Shown piece by piece: positions 35,244 to 44,853 of a stretch of DNA of 64,000 bases (positions are counted from its first letter, which is position 1; every line of letters begins with the position of its first letter). The stretch covers positions 62,001-126,000 of the forward strand of contig JAHCMK010000002.1 of assembly GCA_019192445.1 (NCBI GenBank), written 5' to 3'. The stretch is from Oceanococcus sp. HetDA_MAG_MS8. Lineage in GTDB: Bacteria; Pseudomonadota; Gammaproteobacteria; Nevskiales; Oceanococcaceae. The notes under the pieces are model-generated. The model saw nothing but the letters and a program-made list of their open reading frames with translations, was not told the origin of the DNA and made no database searches. The position numbers were made by a program, and so were the translations under genes.

Positions 35244-35453
35244 ATGCTCGTGAAGTCGGTGATCGTGCTCGGGCTACTGGGTGTGCTGGTAGCTCTGGGC
35301 TTTGCGTTTTATTACCTCATGACCGATGTCGGGCCGAAGAAGCGAACCGTCAACGCGCTGGCGATTCGAGTGTCTTTGTCCGTGGCCATCATTGTGTTTC
35401 TGGCCTTGGGCTATTGGCTGGGCTGGATTGAACCGCATGGGGTCGTGCCATAA
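35244..35453 (+). CDS. DUF2909-type twin-transmembrane protein
   Basis: A 69-residue protein with two helices: LVKSVIVLGLLGVLVALGFAF (with the motif YYLMTDVGPKKR after it) and VSLSVAIIVFLALGYWLGW. Small proteins of this type (DUF2909) lie among cytochrome oxidase assembly genes of pseudomonads. AAAGG about eight bases upstream supports the ATG at 35244. It is the only plus-strand gene inside the oxidase locus. Its role in oxidase assembly is guilt by association. Confidence 0.85.
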   Translation: MLVKSVIVLGLLGVLVALGFAFYYLMTDVGPKKRTVNALAIRVSLSVAIIVFLALGYWLGWIEPHGVVP

Positions 35454-35479
35454 CCGGCATTCGCCCCCAGACACAAGAA

Positions 35480-35501
35480 AGGGGTGCCCGCAGGCACCCC
35501 T
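35480..35501. terminator. Hairpin terminator between DUF2909 gene and ctaE
   Basis: A 9-bp stem AGGGGTGCC/GGCACCCCT with loop CGCA. The minus-strand reading is followed by TTTCTT and fits the end of the oxidase operon; the plus-strand side lacks a T-run. Confidence 0.7.
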
Positions 35502-35551
35502 CCCGTTCAATCCCCAACCCTGTTGCGGCGGCGTCGCTGCCGCCCCAGTTG

Positions 35552-36421
35552 TTACAGGATGTATACGAAGACGAACAGTCCTAACCAGACCACGTCCACA
35601 AAGTGCCAGTACCAGGCCACACCCTCAAAGCCAAAGTGCTTTTCAGGGGTGAAATGACCCAGGGCGAGGCGAATCGTGATGATCGCCAACATTAAGGTAC
35701 CCAGAGTCACGTGCATGCCGTGAAAACCAGTCAGCATGAAGAAGGTGGACCCATAGATCCCCGACTCCAGGGTCAGGTTCAGCTCCTGGTAGGCAACGAT
35801 ATATTCCTCGGCCTGGAAGTAGAGGAAGATGCAGCCCAGGGCAACGGTCGCCGCCATCCACGCAATGACGCTGCCCCGAGACTTACCCTCACGCAGACCG
35901 TGGTGAGCAAAAGTGAGGGTCACGCCGGAGGTCAACAGCAACATGGTGTTCAGGAACGGCACACCCCAGGGCGGGATCACTTGAAACTCGCCGCCCATGG
36001 CGCCAGGACCGTTGGAGGGCCAGGTCTTCTCAAAACCTTCCCACAGCAGCATGTTGGTCAGAAGGCCATCGCCAGAGCCACCCAGCCAGTTCAGGCTCAG
36101 GGCCCGCGCATAGAACAATGCGCCGAAGAAAGCGGCGAAGAACATCACCTCAGAGAAGATGAACCAAGCCATCCCCCAGCGGTAGGTCATATCCACCTGG
36201 TTCGAGTATTTCCCTGCCTCGCTTTCCTTCACGATGCCGCGGAACCAGACGAAGGTGAAATACAGCGTAATGGCTACACCGGCATAGATCGGCAGACTGC
36301 CGGTGTCGTTACCGTTGAGATAACCGGCAATGCCGTACACCAAAACGAACAGCCCGATGGTGAGGAAAAAGGGCCAGGACGTCGGTGTAGGTACGTAATA
36401 GGTGCCTGTTTGCGAGGACAT
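35552..36421 (-). CDS. ctaE: Cytochrome c oxidase subunit III
   Basis: Subunit III (CoxC) of the aa3-type oxidase, which stabilises proton uptake. 289 residues, seven helices. YYVPTPTSWPFFLTIGLFVLVYG starts the chain, FFFGALF-like FAAFFGALFYARAL follows, and the C-terminus HFTPEKHFGFEGVAWYWHFVDVVWLGLF is the classic subunit III ending. LLLTSGVTLTFAHHGL is conserved. It is 21 bases downstream of ctaG and ends at a hairpin. Confidence 0.97.
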   Translation of the reverse strand: MSSQTGTYYVPTPTSWPFFLTIGLFVLVYGIAGYLNGNDTGSLPIYAGVAITLYFTFVWFRGIVKESEAGKYSNQVDMTYRWGMAWFIFSEVMFFAAFFGALFYARALSLNWLGGSGDGLLTNMLLWEGFEKTWPSNGPGAMGGEFQVIPPWGVPFLNTMLLLTSGVTLTFAHHGLREGKSRGSVIAWMAATVALGCIFLYFQAEEYIVAYQELNLTLESGIYGSTFFMLTGFHGMHVTLGTLMLAIITIRLALGHFTPEKHFGFEGVAWYWHFVDVVWLGLFVFVYIL

Positions 36422-36442
36422 AGTGAAATTACTCCGAAAGGC

Positions 36443-37006
36443 TCACAGACCACCAACCTCGGCCAGGCCGGTGGCATCAAAAAAAGTGTAAGACAAGGTG
36501 ACGGTATCGATGTTTTTAGGAATATTCGGGTCGATCAGAAACCGAACCGGCATCACCTTGTGTTCACCGCTAGCGAAAGGCTGCGGGGTAAAACAAAAGC
36601 ATTCTGTCTTGCGCACGTACTGCGCGGCACTCCACGGAACCACGCTGGGCGTTGCTTGGGCCAACACATCTTTATCGCCATTGTTCCGCGCCTCAAATGT
36701 GACTGTGTGGAACTCACCCGGGTGCACCTCGATGCTGGGCTGGCTGGCGGCAAACTCCCAAGGGAGGTTGTTGTTGACCGTAGTCAGAAACTCCACACGC
36801 ACCGTCCGCGTTGCATCCGGCGACTCTTCCACCTGAGTTTCCAGCGTCAAACCACTGTTGGTCCCGTTGAGACCGGTGATGTCACACAGAAAGCCGTACA
36901 GAGGCACCAAGGCATAACCAAAGCCGAACATGGCTCCCGCTACCACGAGTAAACGTAGTGTTTCTGCTAGCGAGCGCTTCTTAGTGGAACTTTGCTCGGC
37001 GGCCAT
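36443..37006 (-). CDS. ctaG: Cytochrome c oxidase assembly protein CtaG (Cox11)
   Basis: A copper chaperone delivering CuB to subunit I. 187 residues: a cytosolic N-terminus with KKRSLAETLR, one helix (about 17-36), and a periplasmic immunoglobulin-like domain. KTECFCFTPQPFASGE carries the CxCF copper-binding cysteines, and VPLYGFLCDITGLNG holds another conserved cysteine. VTLSYTFFDATG is near the C-terminus. It follows the 40-residue gene within three bases. Confidence 0.96.
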   Translation of the reverse strand: MAAEQSSTKKRSLAETLRLLVVAGAMFGFGYALVPLYGFLCDITGLNGTNSGLTLETQVEESPDATRTVRVEFLTTVNNNLPWEFAASQPSIEVHPGEFHTVTFEARNNGDKDVLAQATPSVVPWSAAQYVRKTECFCFTPQPFASGEHKVMPVRFLIDPNIPKNIDTVTLSYTFFDATGLAEVGGL

Positions 37007-37008
37007 GG

Positions 37009-37131
37009 TTATGACATCGCAACGAAAATGCTGCCAAAGAAGAGCAGCGCAACCACCACCAAGGCGAGGGCCAAGCGCACATTGCGCTTGGCCACCTCGG
37101 GATCGTTGGGTCGAATGGGCTCTTGACTCAT
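37009..37131 (-). CDS. 40-residue membrane protein between ctaD and ctaG (small oxidase assembly protein)
   Basis: A reading frame of 40 codons plus stop encodes MSQEPIRPNDPEVAKRNVRL, then a single hydrophobic helix of about 17 residues, ending VAMS. It fills the 14-base-offset gap between ctaD and ctaG with two-base spacing to ctaG. Its soluble N-terminus plus one helix, and its location, match the small cytochrome oxidase assembly proteins annotated in beta- and gammaproteobacteria. Its stop is TAA. It is shorter than usual gene-finding thresholds and so easily missed. Confidence 0.78.
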   Translation of the reverse strand: MSQEPIRPNDPEVAKRNVRLALALVVVALLFFGSIFVAMS

Positions 37132-37144
37132 GAATGACTAGCTC

Positions 37145-38791
37145 TTAAGCCGGATTGGCTTCCGCTTGATGCTCATCGGCATGCGCACCTTGAACCTCGC
37201 TCTCATCGATGACGGGAGGAGTTTCAAAGGTGTGATAAGGAGCCGGTGAGGGCACAGTCCACTCTAAGCCAGTTGCACCATCCCACACGCGGGAAGGAGC
37301 CGCTTCGCCTTTCTTCATGATGCAGTACACGATCATGTTGTAGGCCCAGATGAACTGGACGACGAAGTACACGAAGGCGCCGATGGAGGAAATCACGTTC
37401 CAGTCGGTGAACTGGGTGGCGTAGTCCGGAATCCGGCGCGGCATACCGGCAAGGCCAGAGAAGTGCTGCGGGAAGAAGGTCAGGTTGATCGCGATCGCAG
37501 ACAACCAGAAGTGGATTTGACCCAACTTCTCGCTGTACATATGACCGGTCCACTTGGGAATCCAGTAGTAAATGGCCGCCAGAATCGAGAACACCGCACC
37601 CGGCACGAGCACGTAGTGGAAGTGCGCCACCACGAAATAGCTATCGTGGTACTGGAAGTCCACGGGGGCGATGGCCAGCATCAGGCCGGAGAAGCCACCA
37701 ATGGTGAACAGGAACACGAAGCCCAGTGCGAAGAGCATGGGAGTTTCGAAGGTCATGGACCCGCGCCACATGGTCGCGATCCAGTTGAAAACCTTCACCC
37801 CGGTGGGCACAGCAATCAGCATGGTGGCGAACATGAAGAACAGCTCACCTGCGAGCGGCATACCCACTGTGAACATGTGGTGAGCCCACACGATGAAGCT
37901 CAGGAAGGCAATGGAAGCCATGGCGTACACCATGGAGTCGTAGCCGAAGAGGCGCTTACGAGCGAAGGCGGGGATGATGGTGGAGATAATGCCGAAGGCC
38001 GGCAGAATCAGGATGTACACCTCGGGGTGCCCGAAGAACCAGAAGATATGCTGGAACATCACGGGGTCACCACCACCAGCCGCGGTGAAGAAGCTGGTGC
38101 CGAAGTATTTATCGGTGAGCAACATGGTGACGGCGCCGGCCAGCACCGGCATCACGGCTAGCAGCAAGTAGGCGGTAATCAGCCAGGACCAGACGAACAG
38201 CGGCATTTTGAGCAGGGTCATCTGCGGAGCACGCATATTCAAAATGGTCACGATGACGTTAATCGCACCCGTGATCGACGAAATCCCCATCAAGTGAACG
38301 GCAAAGATCAGGAAGGGGAAAGCATCACCCGTTTGCAGAACCAGCGGCGGGTACATGGTCCAGCCACCGGCTGGCGAACCACCGTCCATAAATAGGGTGG
38401 ACAGCAGCAGCGTAAAGGCGAAGGGCAAAATCCAAAAGCCCCAGTTGTTGACCCGTGGCAGCGCCAAGTCGGAGCAGCCGATCATCATCGGGATCATCCA
38501 GTTCGCCAAGCCCACAAACGCGGGCATCACACCACCAAAAATCATCACCAGCGCGTGCATGGTGGTCATTTGGTTAAAGAATTCAGGGTGTACGAATTGC
38601 AGCCCTGGCTGGAAGAGTTCAGCCCGGATCACCAGCGACATCAAGCCACCAATGAAGAACATGATCATGGAGAACCACAAATACAGGGTTCCCAAGTCTT
38701 TATGGTTGGTGGTCTTGATCCAACGCATGATCCCTTTTTCAGGGCCATGGTCGTGATCATGGTGGGCGTCGTGAGTAGCGGCGTGACTCAT
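37145..38791 (-). CDS. ctaD: Cytochrome c oxidase subunit I
   Basis: The catalytic subunit (CoxA) with heme a and the heme a3-CuB center. 548 residues, twelve helices. [16 protein letters not shown] carries a heme a ligand histidine, [17 protein letters not shown] is helix VI with the CuB histidine and the His-Tyr cross-link, [13 protein letters not shown] contains the two further CuB histidines, and [14 protein letters not shown] has the heme a/a3 ligands. The N-terminus [14 protein letters not shown] is histidine-rich, and this may bind metal. A 13-base gap separates it from the 40-residue gene. Confidence 0.98.
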   Translation of the reverse strand: MSHAATHDAHHDHDHGPEKGIMRWIKTTNHKDLGTLYLWFSMIMFFIGGLMSLVIRAELFQPGLQFVHPEFFNQMTTMHALVMIFGGVMPAFVGLANWMIPMMIGCSDLALPRVNNWGFWILPFAFTLLLSTLFMDGGSPAGGWTMYPPLVLQTGDAFPFLIFAVHLMGISSITGAINVIVTILNMRAPQMTLLKMPLFVWSWLITAYLLLAVMPVLAGAVTMLLTDKYFGTSFFTAAGGGDPVMFQHIFWFFGHPEVYILILPAFGIISTIIPAFARKRLFGYDSMVYAMASIAFLSFIVWAHHMFTVGMPLAGELFFMFATMLIAVPTGVKVFNWIATMWRGSMTFETPMLFALGFVFLFTIGGFSGLMLAIAPVDFQYHDSYFVVAHFHYVLVPGAVFSILAAIYYWIPKWTGHMYSEKLGQIHFWLSAIAINLTFFPQHFSGLAGMPRRIPDYATQFTDWNVISSIGAFVYFVVQFIWAYNMIVYCIMKKGEAAPSRVWDGATGLEWTVPSPAPYHTFETPPVIDESEVQGAHADEHQAEANPA

Positions 38792-38824
38792 AAGGGGGGG
38801 TACTCCGATTCCTATCCCTGGGGA

Positions 38825-40021
38825 TTAGCGTTGGGCGGCCACAGCAGCGGGCTCAACAACACCATAGTCGTTGCCCCAGCTGTTGCGGGTGTAAGTGATA
38901 ACTGCGGCGATATCTTCGTCGCTGAGGTACGCAAAAGGCGGCATCGCATTTTTGCCTTTGAGCACCTGCATGATTTGCTCTTCAGCAGGGCCTTTCACCT
39001 TTGGTGCGTCGACCAAAGACGGGAAGCCCGCGGGGGGCATGCCTACGCCGTTGGGCATATGACAAGCCGCACAATTTTGTTTGTAAACACCTTCGCCCTT
39101 GGCAACCAGCTCTTCCTTGGACATACCGGCGTCGCCACCAGCATCACCCTCGGCCAGCTGAATGTTGCCCAGCGCTGCAACTTCAATCGGTGCGGATGCT
39201 ACAGGCTGCGCCTGAGCAACCTGTGTATCTGTTTTGCCACCGCGGCTGGCCACCCACTGTTCGAATTCTGCGGGCTCAACAGCTTTAACGACGATGGGCA
39301 TGAAGCCGTGATCGCGGCCGCAGAGCTCTGCGCACTGGCCGCGATACACACCTGGCTCATCAATCTTGACCCACATTTTGTTCACGTAGCCAGGAATCGC
39401 GTCTTTCTTACCAGTGATTTCAGGCACCCACCAAGAGTGGATGACATCGTTGGCGGTCAGAAGCAGGCGGATCTTCTTGCCTACGGGCAGAACTAAGGGC
39501 TGGTCGACGTCGAGCAGGTAGTTATCAACCTTGGTGACATCGATGCCGGAGTCGAGTTGCCGAGCTTGGTTGGACTCTGGAGCCAAACGGGACAGGAAGG
39601 ACACTTCCTCGTCCAGGTACTCGTACTCCCACATCCACTGATAACCCGTGATTTTCACGGTGAGATCAGAGCCGGAGGTGTCATCCATTTCGATCAAGGT
39701 GCCTGCGGCTGGGATTGCCATGGCAATGAGGATCAAAAATGGCGCGACGGTCCAAGCAATTTCCACCTTCAGACTTTCGTGGAAGTCCGCTGGTTTTGGG
39801 TGCACGCTGCGGCGGTGCGCGAAGATCGAATAGATCATTGCGCCAAACACCACTACGCCGATAGCGCAGCAGATGTAAAAAATGAGCATGTGCAGACCGA
39901 ACACCTCGCGGGTAGTTTCAGTCACGCCCGGGGACATGTTGTAAGGCGCGACCGCATGGGCCAGCCCAGTTACCGACGTGGCCATGACAGCCAAAAGAGT
40001 TCGGTTCATCCGTGTAAACAT
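38825..40021 (-). CDS. ctaC: Cytochrome c oxidase subunit II with fused cytochrome c domain
   Basis: Subunit II (CoxB) carrying the CuA site and a C-terminal c-type cytochrome (caa3-like). 398 residues. The signal peptide ends near GLAHAVAPYN; two helices lie at about 35-60 and 80-105. CuA ligands are in HSWWVPEITG (His) and GQCAELCGRDHGFM (Cys, Cys, His, Met). Heme c is attached by CAACHMPNGVG near residue 310, with a distal methionine in NAMPPFAYLSD. A GTGGAG site precedes the ATG at 40021, so an upstream extension in the same frame is rejected. It is the first gene of the oxidase operon. Confidence 0.96.
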   Translation of the reverse strand: MFTRMNRTLLAVMATSVTGLAHAVAPYNMSPGVTETTREVFGLHMLIFYICCAIGVVVFGAMIYSIFAHRRSVHPKPADFHESLKVEIAWTVAPFLILIAMAIPAAGTLIEMDDTSGSDLTVKITGYQWMWEYEYLDEEVSFLSRLAPESNQARQLDSGIDVTKVDNYLLDVDQPLVLPVGKKIRLLLTANDVIHSWWVPEITGKKDAIPGYVNKMWVKIDEPGVYRGQCAELCGRDHGFMPIVVKAVEPAEFEQWVASRGGKTDTQVAQAQPVASAPIEVAALGNIQLAEGDAGGDAGMSKEELVAKGEGVYKQNCAACHMPNGVGMPPAGFPSLVDAPKVKGPAEEQIMQVLKGKNAMPPFAYLSDEDIAAVITYTRNSWGNDYGVVEPAAVAAQR

Positions 40022-40134
40022 TCGCAACTCCACTAACGGATTGACGCGCAAGAGCCTTGGTGCGAACCAAAAATCAGGGCTAGCGCGAGGTGATCTGCAA
40101 AGCCCGCTGATTTTAGTGCAAAAGTTGACCTGGG

Positions 40135-40791
40135 TCAGCACGCAGACTCAACCAATGTGCTTAAAACTTTACGCCAGTGGTTCTGGTCCAGATGCAGCCG
40201 AGGCCCAGCTAGCCATTGATTCAAGGTCGCTTCGTTCTCTTCCACCCAGGGCTGCAGTGGCGGCAGGCGATTGGCAATCCAGGCCCAAGGCAAGCCGGCT
40301 TTTTGCAAGGCCTGCGCGCTGAGCAGCGCGTGATTGATACAGCCTAAACGCATTCCGACCACCAAAACACAAGGCCAACCCTGGCCAGCGACCCAGTCCA
40401 GAAAGGTCAGTTTATCGGTGAGTGGGACTAGCAAGCCCCCAGCCCCTTCCACAATCACCCAGTCGTACTCTTGCGCCAAAGCGTGCGCGCCGGCTGCCAT
40501 GCCATCTGGGTCGATGCGCAATCCGCAATTGTCTGCCGCCAAATGTGGGGCAATTGCATCTGGCAGCGCGATGGGGTTTACCTGGGCGTAACTCAGGCCA
40601 GGCGAGCTCGCGGCGAGCAACTTGAGCGCATCCTCATTCCGCCATCCGTCTGCGCTTTGCTCACAACCGGCGGCGACAGGTTTATATCCCGCCACACTGG
40701 CGCCAGTTTCACGCAGGGCATGAATGAGTCGAAGACTGGTGTAGGTCTTACCGATTTCGGTATCGGTGCCGCCAACAAAAACAATGGGCAT
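40135..40791 (-). CDS. bioD: Dethiobiotin synthetase
   Basis: An ATP-dependent carboxylase closing the ureido ring of 7,8-diaminopelargonic acid to give dethiobiotin. 218 residues. The N-terminal P-loop is FVGGTDTEIGKTYTSLRL. KPVAAGCEQ, EGAGGLLVPLTD and the adenine-binding end ANRLPPLQP are in the expected order. It is the last of the bioB-bioF-bioD order on the minus strand, with 58 bases to bioF. bioA, bioC and bioH are not in this window. Confidence 0.96.
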   Translation of the reverse strand: MPIVFVGGTDTEIGKTYTSLRLIHALRETGASVAGYKPVAAGCEQSADGWRNEDALKLLAASSPGLSYAQVNPIALPDAIAPHLAADNCGLRIDPDGMAAGAHALAQEYDWVIVEGAGGLLVPLTDKLTFLDWVAGQGWPCVLVVGMRLGCINHALLSAQALQKAGLPWAWIANRLPPLQPWVEENEATLNQWLAGPRLHLDQNHWRKVLSTLVESAC

Positions 40792-40849
40792 AGTTTGGGA
40801 GTGCGCCTATGGTCGAAGATAAACCTGGGAATACCGCGCGTAGCGAGCC

Positions 40850-42043
40850 TCAGGCCACCGCCTGCTCAGCTGCGGTCTCTTGCGCGGCAATATCGTCTAA
40901 AGCGGCGACCAGCTCGTGAATATCCTCCGCCGTATGCGCTGCGGACAAGGTCACCCTGAGCCTCGCCGTATTGGCCGGCACGGTGGGTGGGCGAATAGCA
41001 CTCACCCAAAAACCACGCGCCTCAAGGGCCTGCTGCCAGGCTAAGGCACGCGCCTCCGTCCCTAACACTAAGGCTTGAATAGGGCTGGTCGATGGCAAGG
41101 CCTTCCAGCTACGCTGCTCAATCAACGCGCGCCATTGCGCAATGTTGCTGTGCAAGGCGGCGACATGCTCAGGCTCCGCGCGCAGAATGGCCAAAGCCTG
41201 GCGCGCTGCGGCGCAGACGCTGGGGGGGAGTGCTGTGGCGAACATAGTCGTCCGCCCCCGCTGCAGCAGCCACTCTAATAAATCACGATGACCCGCCAAG
41301 GCCGCACCATAACCACCGAGCGATTTGCCGAAAGTCACCATCTGTACCCAGTCATCGGGCACATCCATCCCCGCGCCGGCCACACTGCCACGACCGCCTC
41401 CGGCCCAGCCAAATCCATGCGCATCATCCAAATACACGGCTGCACCATACTGCGCGGACAAGGACTGCAGGCTGGGCAGCGCCACACTATCCCCCTCCAT
41501 GCTAAAGATGGCGTCACTCACAATGAGGGCATCGCGGCCAGCGGGACTATCCAAAAGTTGCGCCAAGGCCGCCATATCGTTGTGCGCGTAGCGCTGCACA
41601 GGCGTCTTGCTCAGGCGGCAGCCATCGATGAGAGAGGCGTGATTGAGGGCATCGGATGCAATGAGACCAGCCCCCTGACCCAGCAAGGGAATAGCGCCGG
41701 TATTCAGCGCGTAGCCGCTCCCGCCGACCAACACCCGCTCGACGTGTAGCCAATCCGCCAGCTCGGCCTCTAGAGCCTGCTGCTGATAGTGAAAGCCGCA
41801 AACATGCTGCGAGGCGGTACTGCCCTGCCCTAAGCCCTGGGCAGCAGCCGTCGCTGCCTGCTGTAAGCGCGCATCGGCAGCGAGGCCCAGGTAATCGTTG
41901 CTACAGAACACGCGCAATGAGCGCCCGTCGTCCAACATGGCCATACGTGCATCGCGCTGACGGATACAGCGGCGCTGGCGAATCTGCTGGTCTGCGCGAA
42001 TCCGCGCAAGACCGCTGCGCGCCTGATCAGACAGCCAAGGCAT
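40850..42043 (-). CDS. bioF: 8-amino-7-oxononanoate synthase
   Basis: A PLP-dependent enzyme joining pimeloyl-ACP/CoA with alanine. About 397 residues. [16 protein letters not shown] is the N-terminal block, [14 protein letters not shown] the aspartate region, and [15 protein letters not shown] holds the PLP lysine. Three in-frame ATGs (42061, 42052, 42043) are possible and none has a good ribosome site. I chose 42043, which gives [12 protein letters not shown], similar to other BioF starts. It overlaps bioB by 17 bases. Confidence 0.94.
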   Translation of the reverse strand: MPWLSDQARSGLARIRADQQIRQRRCIRQRDARMAMLDDGRSLRVFCSNDYLGLAADARLQQAATAAAQGLGQGSTASQHVCGFHYQQQALEAELADWLHVERVLVGGSGYALNTGAIPLLGQGAGLIASDALNHASLIDGCRLSKTPVQRYAHNDMAALAQLLDSPAGRDALIVSDAIFSMEGDSVALPSLQSLSAQYGAAVYLDDAHGFGWAGGGRGSVAGAGMDVPDDWVQMVTFGKSLGGYGAALAGHRDLLEWLLQRGRTTMFATALPPSVCAAARQALAILRAEPEHVAALHSNIAQWRALIEQRSWKALPSTSPIQALVLGTEARALAWQQALEARGFWVSAIRPPTVPANTARLRVTLSAAHTAEDIHELVAALDDIAAQETAAEQAVA

Positions 42044-43031
42044 GAGCGTCATGCAGTGCATTGCGCGCCTGAGCCACCGGCGCCGCTTTAAAACCTAGTT
42101 TGTTTAACAACGCCTGATCCGCTTCGACATCCGGATTCCCGGTGGTCAGCAACTTATCTCCATAAAAAATGGAATTAGCTCCTGCCATGAAGCACAGCGC
42201 CTGCAGGCTTTCCTCCATGGCGCTACGTCCCGCAGAGAGCCGGACCACCGCATAAGGCATCAGAATGCGGGCGACCGCAATGCAGCGCACAAACTCAAAA
42301 GGGTCCACACCGGTGTTCTCGGCCATAGGCGTTCCAGGCACAGCCACCAGCTGATTAATCGGGACCGAATCCGGATGCGCTGGCAGATTGGCCAAGGTCC
42401 GTAGCATTTCGCCGCGATCCTGCCGACTCTCACCCAAGCCTAAAATCCCACCGGCGCAGACTTTAATGCCTGCGTCTCGCACATGTTGAAGCGTGTCGAT
42501 TCGACTCTGGAAAGTCCGCGTGGTGATGACCTTGTCGTAATAATCCGGGGAGGTATCGATATTGTGGTTGTAATAATCCAAACCGGCGTCGGCCAACTCT
42601 GCAGCCTGCTCCGGCTTCAACAAGCCCAGTGTCACGCAGGACTCCATACCCATGTCGCGGACGACGCCAATCATTTCCTTCACGACGCGCAGATCTTTGG
42701 CCTTAGGGCCACGCCAGGCCGCTCCCATGCAGAACCGCGTGGCGCCCGCTTGTTTGGCCAACTGCGCCGCCTGCCGCACCTCTTCAATAGAGGCCAGCTG
42801 CTCACGATCCAAGCCGGTGTCGTAACGAATGCTCTGGGAGCAGTATTTGCAATCTTCCGGACACCCCCCCGTTTTGATGTTCATGAGGGTCGACAATTGG
42901 ACCTGGCGCGGGTCATGGCACTGGCGGTGCACTTGTTGAGCCCTAAACAGCAGCTCGTTAAATGGCAGCCGGAACAGGGCCTGAACCTGGTCTGCCGTCC
43001 AATCATGGCGGGTAACAATGTCTGAGGGCAT
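42027..43031 (-). CDS. bioB: Biotin synthase
   Basis: A radical-SAM enzyme inserting sulfur into dethiobiotin. 334 residues from the ATG at 43031, which has an AGGAAGGA ribosome site. [13 protein letters not shown] carries the 4Fe-4S cysteines (CxxxCxxC), [19 protein letters not shown] and GGILGLGES follow, and [19 protein letters not shown] is the C-terminal block. A longer reading to 43073 adds 14 residues. It is the first gene of bioB-F-D, divergent from comF. Confidence 0.97.
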   Translation of the reverse strand: MPSDIVTRHDWTADQVQALFRLPFNELLFRAQQVHRQCHDPRQVQLSTLMNIKTGGCPEDCKYCSQSIRYDTGLDREQLASIEEVRQAAQLAKQAGATRFCMGAAWRGPKAKDLRVVKEMIGVVRDMGMESCVTLGLLKPEQAAELADAGLDYYNHNIDTSPDYYDKVITTRTFQSRIDTLQHVRDAGIKVCAGGILGLGESRQDRGEMLRTLANLPAHPDSVPINQLVAVPGTPMAENTGVDPFEFVRCIAVARILMPYAVVRLSAGRSAMEESLQALCFMAGANSIFYGDKLLTTGNPDVEADQALLNKLGFKAAPVAQARNALHDAHALAV

Positions 43032-43071
43032 GGTGTCCTTCCTGGGGGCAAGCAGCAAGGCAGTGCTGCGC

Positions 43072-43800
43072 ATGAAGCCTCATGCTGGCTCAGCCACTCA
43101 GACTCGTCAACCAGTGATGGGCACCTGGGTTGACAAGTGCCTGGAGCGCCTGGGCATCTGTTGCTGCCCCCAATGTGGATCTGCGCTCAGCGGCTTAGCG
43201 CTCTGTACGCCTTGCGCAGACGCTTTGCCCCGCCTTGGAGCCGCCTGTCCTGACTGCGCCGAAGAGCAGCCCGTGGTTCAAAGCTGTGCACGCTGCCTGG
43301 CCAAGCCACCGCCATGGCATAGCCTGAGAGCACTCGCCCCTTATGCGCCCCCGTTCAGTCAATGGATGGTGCAGGCCAAATATTATGAAGACCCGGTCAG
43401 CCTGGGCATGCTGCGACTCCTCAGCGCCGGCCTGCCTTATTGGCGTGATTACCGCGTCTGTCCCATACCCACACCGGCAGCGCGCCTGCGAGCACGTGGC
43501 CTGAACTTGGCTGCGGCTTTGGCCTGGAGCTTGGCAAAGCCTCGCCGCCTGCCACTCACAGAGGCTTTAGGCTGCGACCAAACCATGCCAGCGCAGCAAG
43601 GCCGTAGCCGGCAGCAACGGCTGCAATCACGCCACAAGGCCTTCAAGGCAGAAGCCTGCGTCGCCGGCCAGCGCATTTTGCTAGTGGATGATGTGATGAC
43701 CACCGGAAGCACACTGATCGCCGCTACCCAAACCCTGTTGCGCGCTGGAGCACGCCGGGTGGATGTGGTGGTGTGGCTGCGCACGCCGCCACCCCACTAA
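43072..43800 (+). CDS. comF: ComF-family phosphoribosyltransferase-like protein
   Basis: A ComF/GntX-type protein, related to DNA uptake and repurposing. About 242 residues. An N-terminal zinc-binding region with paired cysteines ([26 protein letters not shown]) precedes a PRTase fold whose PRPP loop is [35 protein letters not shown] is the middle block. The start is uncertain: 43018, 43072 and 43117 are in frame. 43117 would leave more promoter room. It runs opposite to bioB. Confidence 0.88.
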   Translation: MKPHAGSATQTRQPVMGTWVDKCLERLGICCCPQCGSALSGLALCTPCADALPRLGAACPDCAEEQPVVQSCARCLAKPPPWHSLRALAPYAPPFSQWMVQAKYYEDPVSLGMLRLLSAGLPYWRDYRVCPIPTPAARLRARGLNLAAALAWSLAKPRRLPLTEALGCDQTMPAQQGRSRQQRLQSRHKAFKAEACVAGQRILLVDDVMTTGSTLIAATQTLLRAGARRVDVVVWLRTPPPH

Positions 43801-43849
43801 GGACGCGCGGCTGTCGCCCCGGCACACGGCCGCCACCGCAGAGCGAGCT

Positions 43850-44764
43850 CTACGCCTGCGGGGCGTAATCTAAGAACAGCCCTAGGAATACTGCAGCTCC
43901 CAACCAATGGTTGTTCAGGAATGCGGCTAAGCAAGCTGCCGGTTCGCGATGACGAATGCGCCATTGTTGCCATAGCATCAACATCGCGGCGACGCTCAGG
44001 CCGGCCGCATAGTACCCGCCCAATTGCAGTAAATGCCCTAAAGCACCCAGCAGCAACAGCATCAGCACTTGCAGGGCAGCGGTGATCATCCGATCCGCAG
44101 AGCCAAACAAAAGCGCTGTGGACTTAATGCCAATCTTGCGGTCATCCTCGCGATCGACCATGGCGTAGAAGGTGTCGTAGATCACCGCCCAGAGTGTGGT
44201 GATGAGCAAGAGCAACCATGCCGCTGGAGGCACTTCAGCACGCACCGCAGCGAAGGCCATAGGCCCACCCCAGGCAAAAGCCAAGCCCAAATGCGCCTGC
44301 GGCAAGGAGGTCCAACGTTTGGCAAAGGGATAGCTCGCGGCCAAAGCAGCCGCCGGCAAGGACAACAACACCGTGAGCCGGTTCAATTGCAGCACCAAGC
44401 CCAAGGCCAGTAAACACAACATGGCAAACACCAGCAGCGCCTCCCATGGCGCAATCCGCCCAGTGGCTAGGGGGCGCTGCCGGGTACGTTGCACATGACC
44501 GTCAAAATCGCGATCGGCAAAATCGTTAATGGCGCAGCCCGCCGAGCGCATAAGCACCGTGCCCAGCACAAAGATCACCAAAATTGGCGCTGGAGGCACA
44601 CCTTCGGCAGCAATCCATAAGGCCCACAAGGTCGGCCAGAGCAATAGCCAAATCCCAATAGGGCGATCCAAGCGCACGAGCTGGGCATAGGCTTGTACCC
44701 GCGCCAGCACTAAGGCCAATACGCCAGCGGGCTGAGCTGATGTGGGCGTGGTCGAAGTCTGCAT
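43850..44764 (-). CDS. ubiA: 4-hydroxybenzoate octaprenyltransferase
   Basis: A membrane prenyltransferase attaching the polyprenyl tail to 4-hydroxybenzoate in ubiquinone biosynthesis. 304 residues, about eight or nine helices. [22 protein letters not shown] and [23 protein letters not shown] contain the first aspartate-rich motif, and [20 protein letters not shown] the second. The ATG at 44764 is used; the TTG six bases earlier is less likely. It converges on comF with about 50 bases between them. ubiC is absent. Confidence 0.95.
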   Translation of the reverse strand: MQTSTTPTSAQPAGVLALVLARVQAYAQLVRLDRPIGIWLLLWPTLWALWIAAEGVPPAPILVIFVLGTVLMRSAGCAINDFADRDFDGHVQRTRQRPLATGRIAPWEALLVFAMLCLLALGLVLQLNRLTVLLSLPAAALAASYPFAKRWTSLPQAHLGLAFAWGGPMAFAAVRAEVPPAAWLLLLITTLWAVIYDTFYAMVDREDDRKIGIKSTALLFGSADRMITAALQVLMLLLLGALGHLLQLGGYYAAGLSVAAMLMLWQQWRIRHREPAACLAAFLNNHWLGAAVFLGLFLDYAPQA

Positions 44765-44853
44765 AGTCAAAAGCAGCGAAATCTGCGGCGCAGCTTAGCA
44801 GGACACCAAAGCCAGGTTATGACCGACTCCCATGGCCGAACACATCGACTGGT

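Noticed and set aside
35711-36952. 413-codon plus-strand frame opposite ctaE and ctaG
   Set aside because: It is antisense to two well-recognised oxidase genes and has no domain or ribosome site.
38555-39496. 313-codon plus-strand frame opposite ctaD and ctaC
   Set aside because: It runs through the coding strand of both clear oxidase genes and shows no protein similarity.
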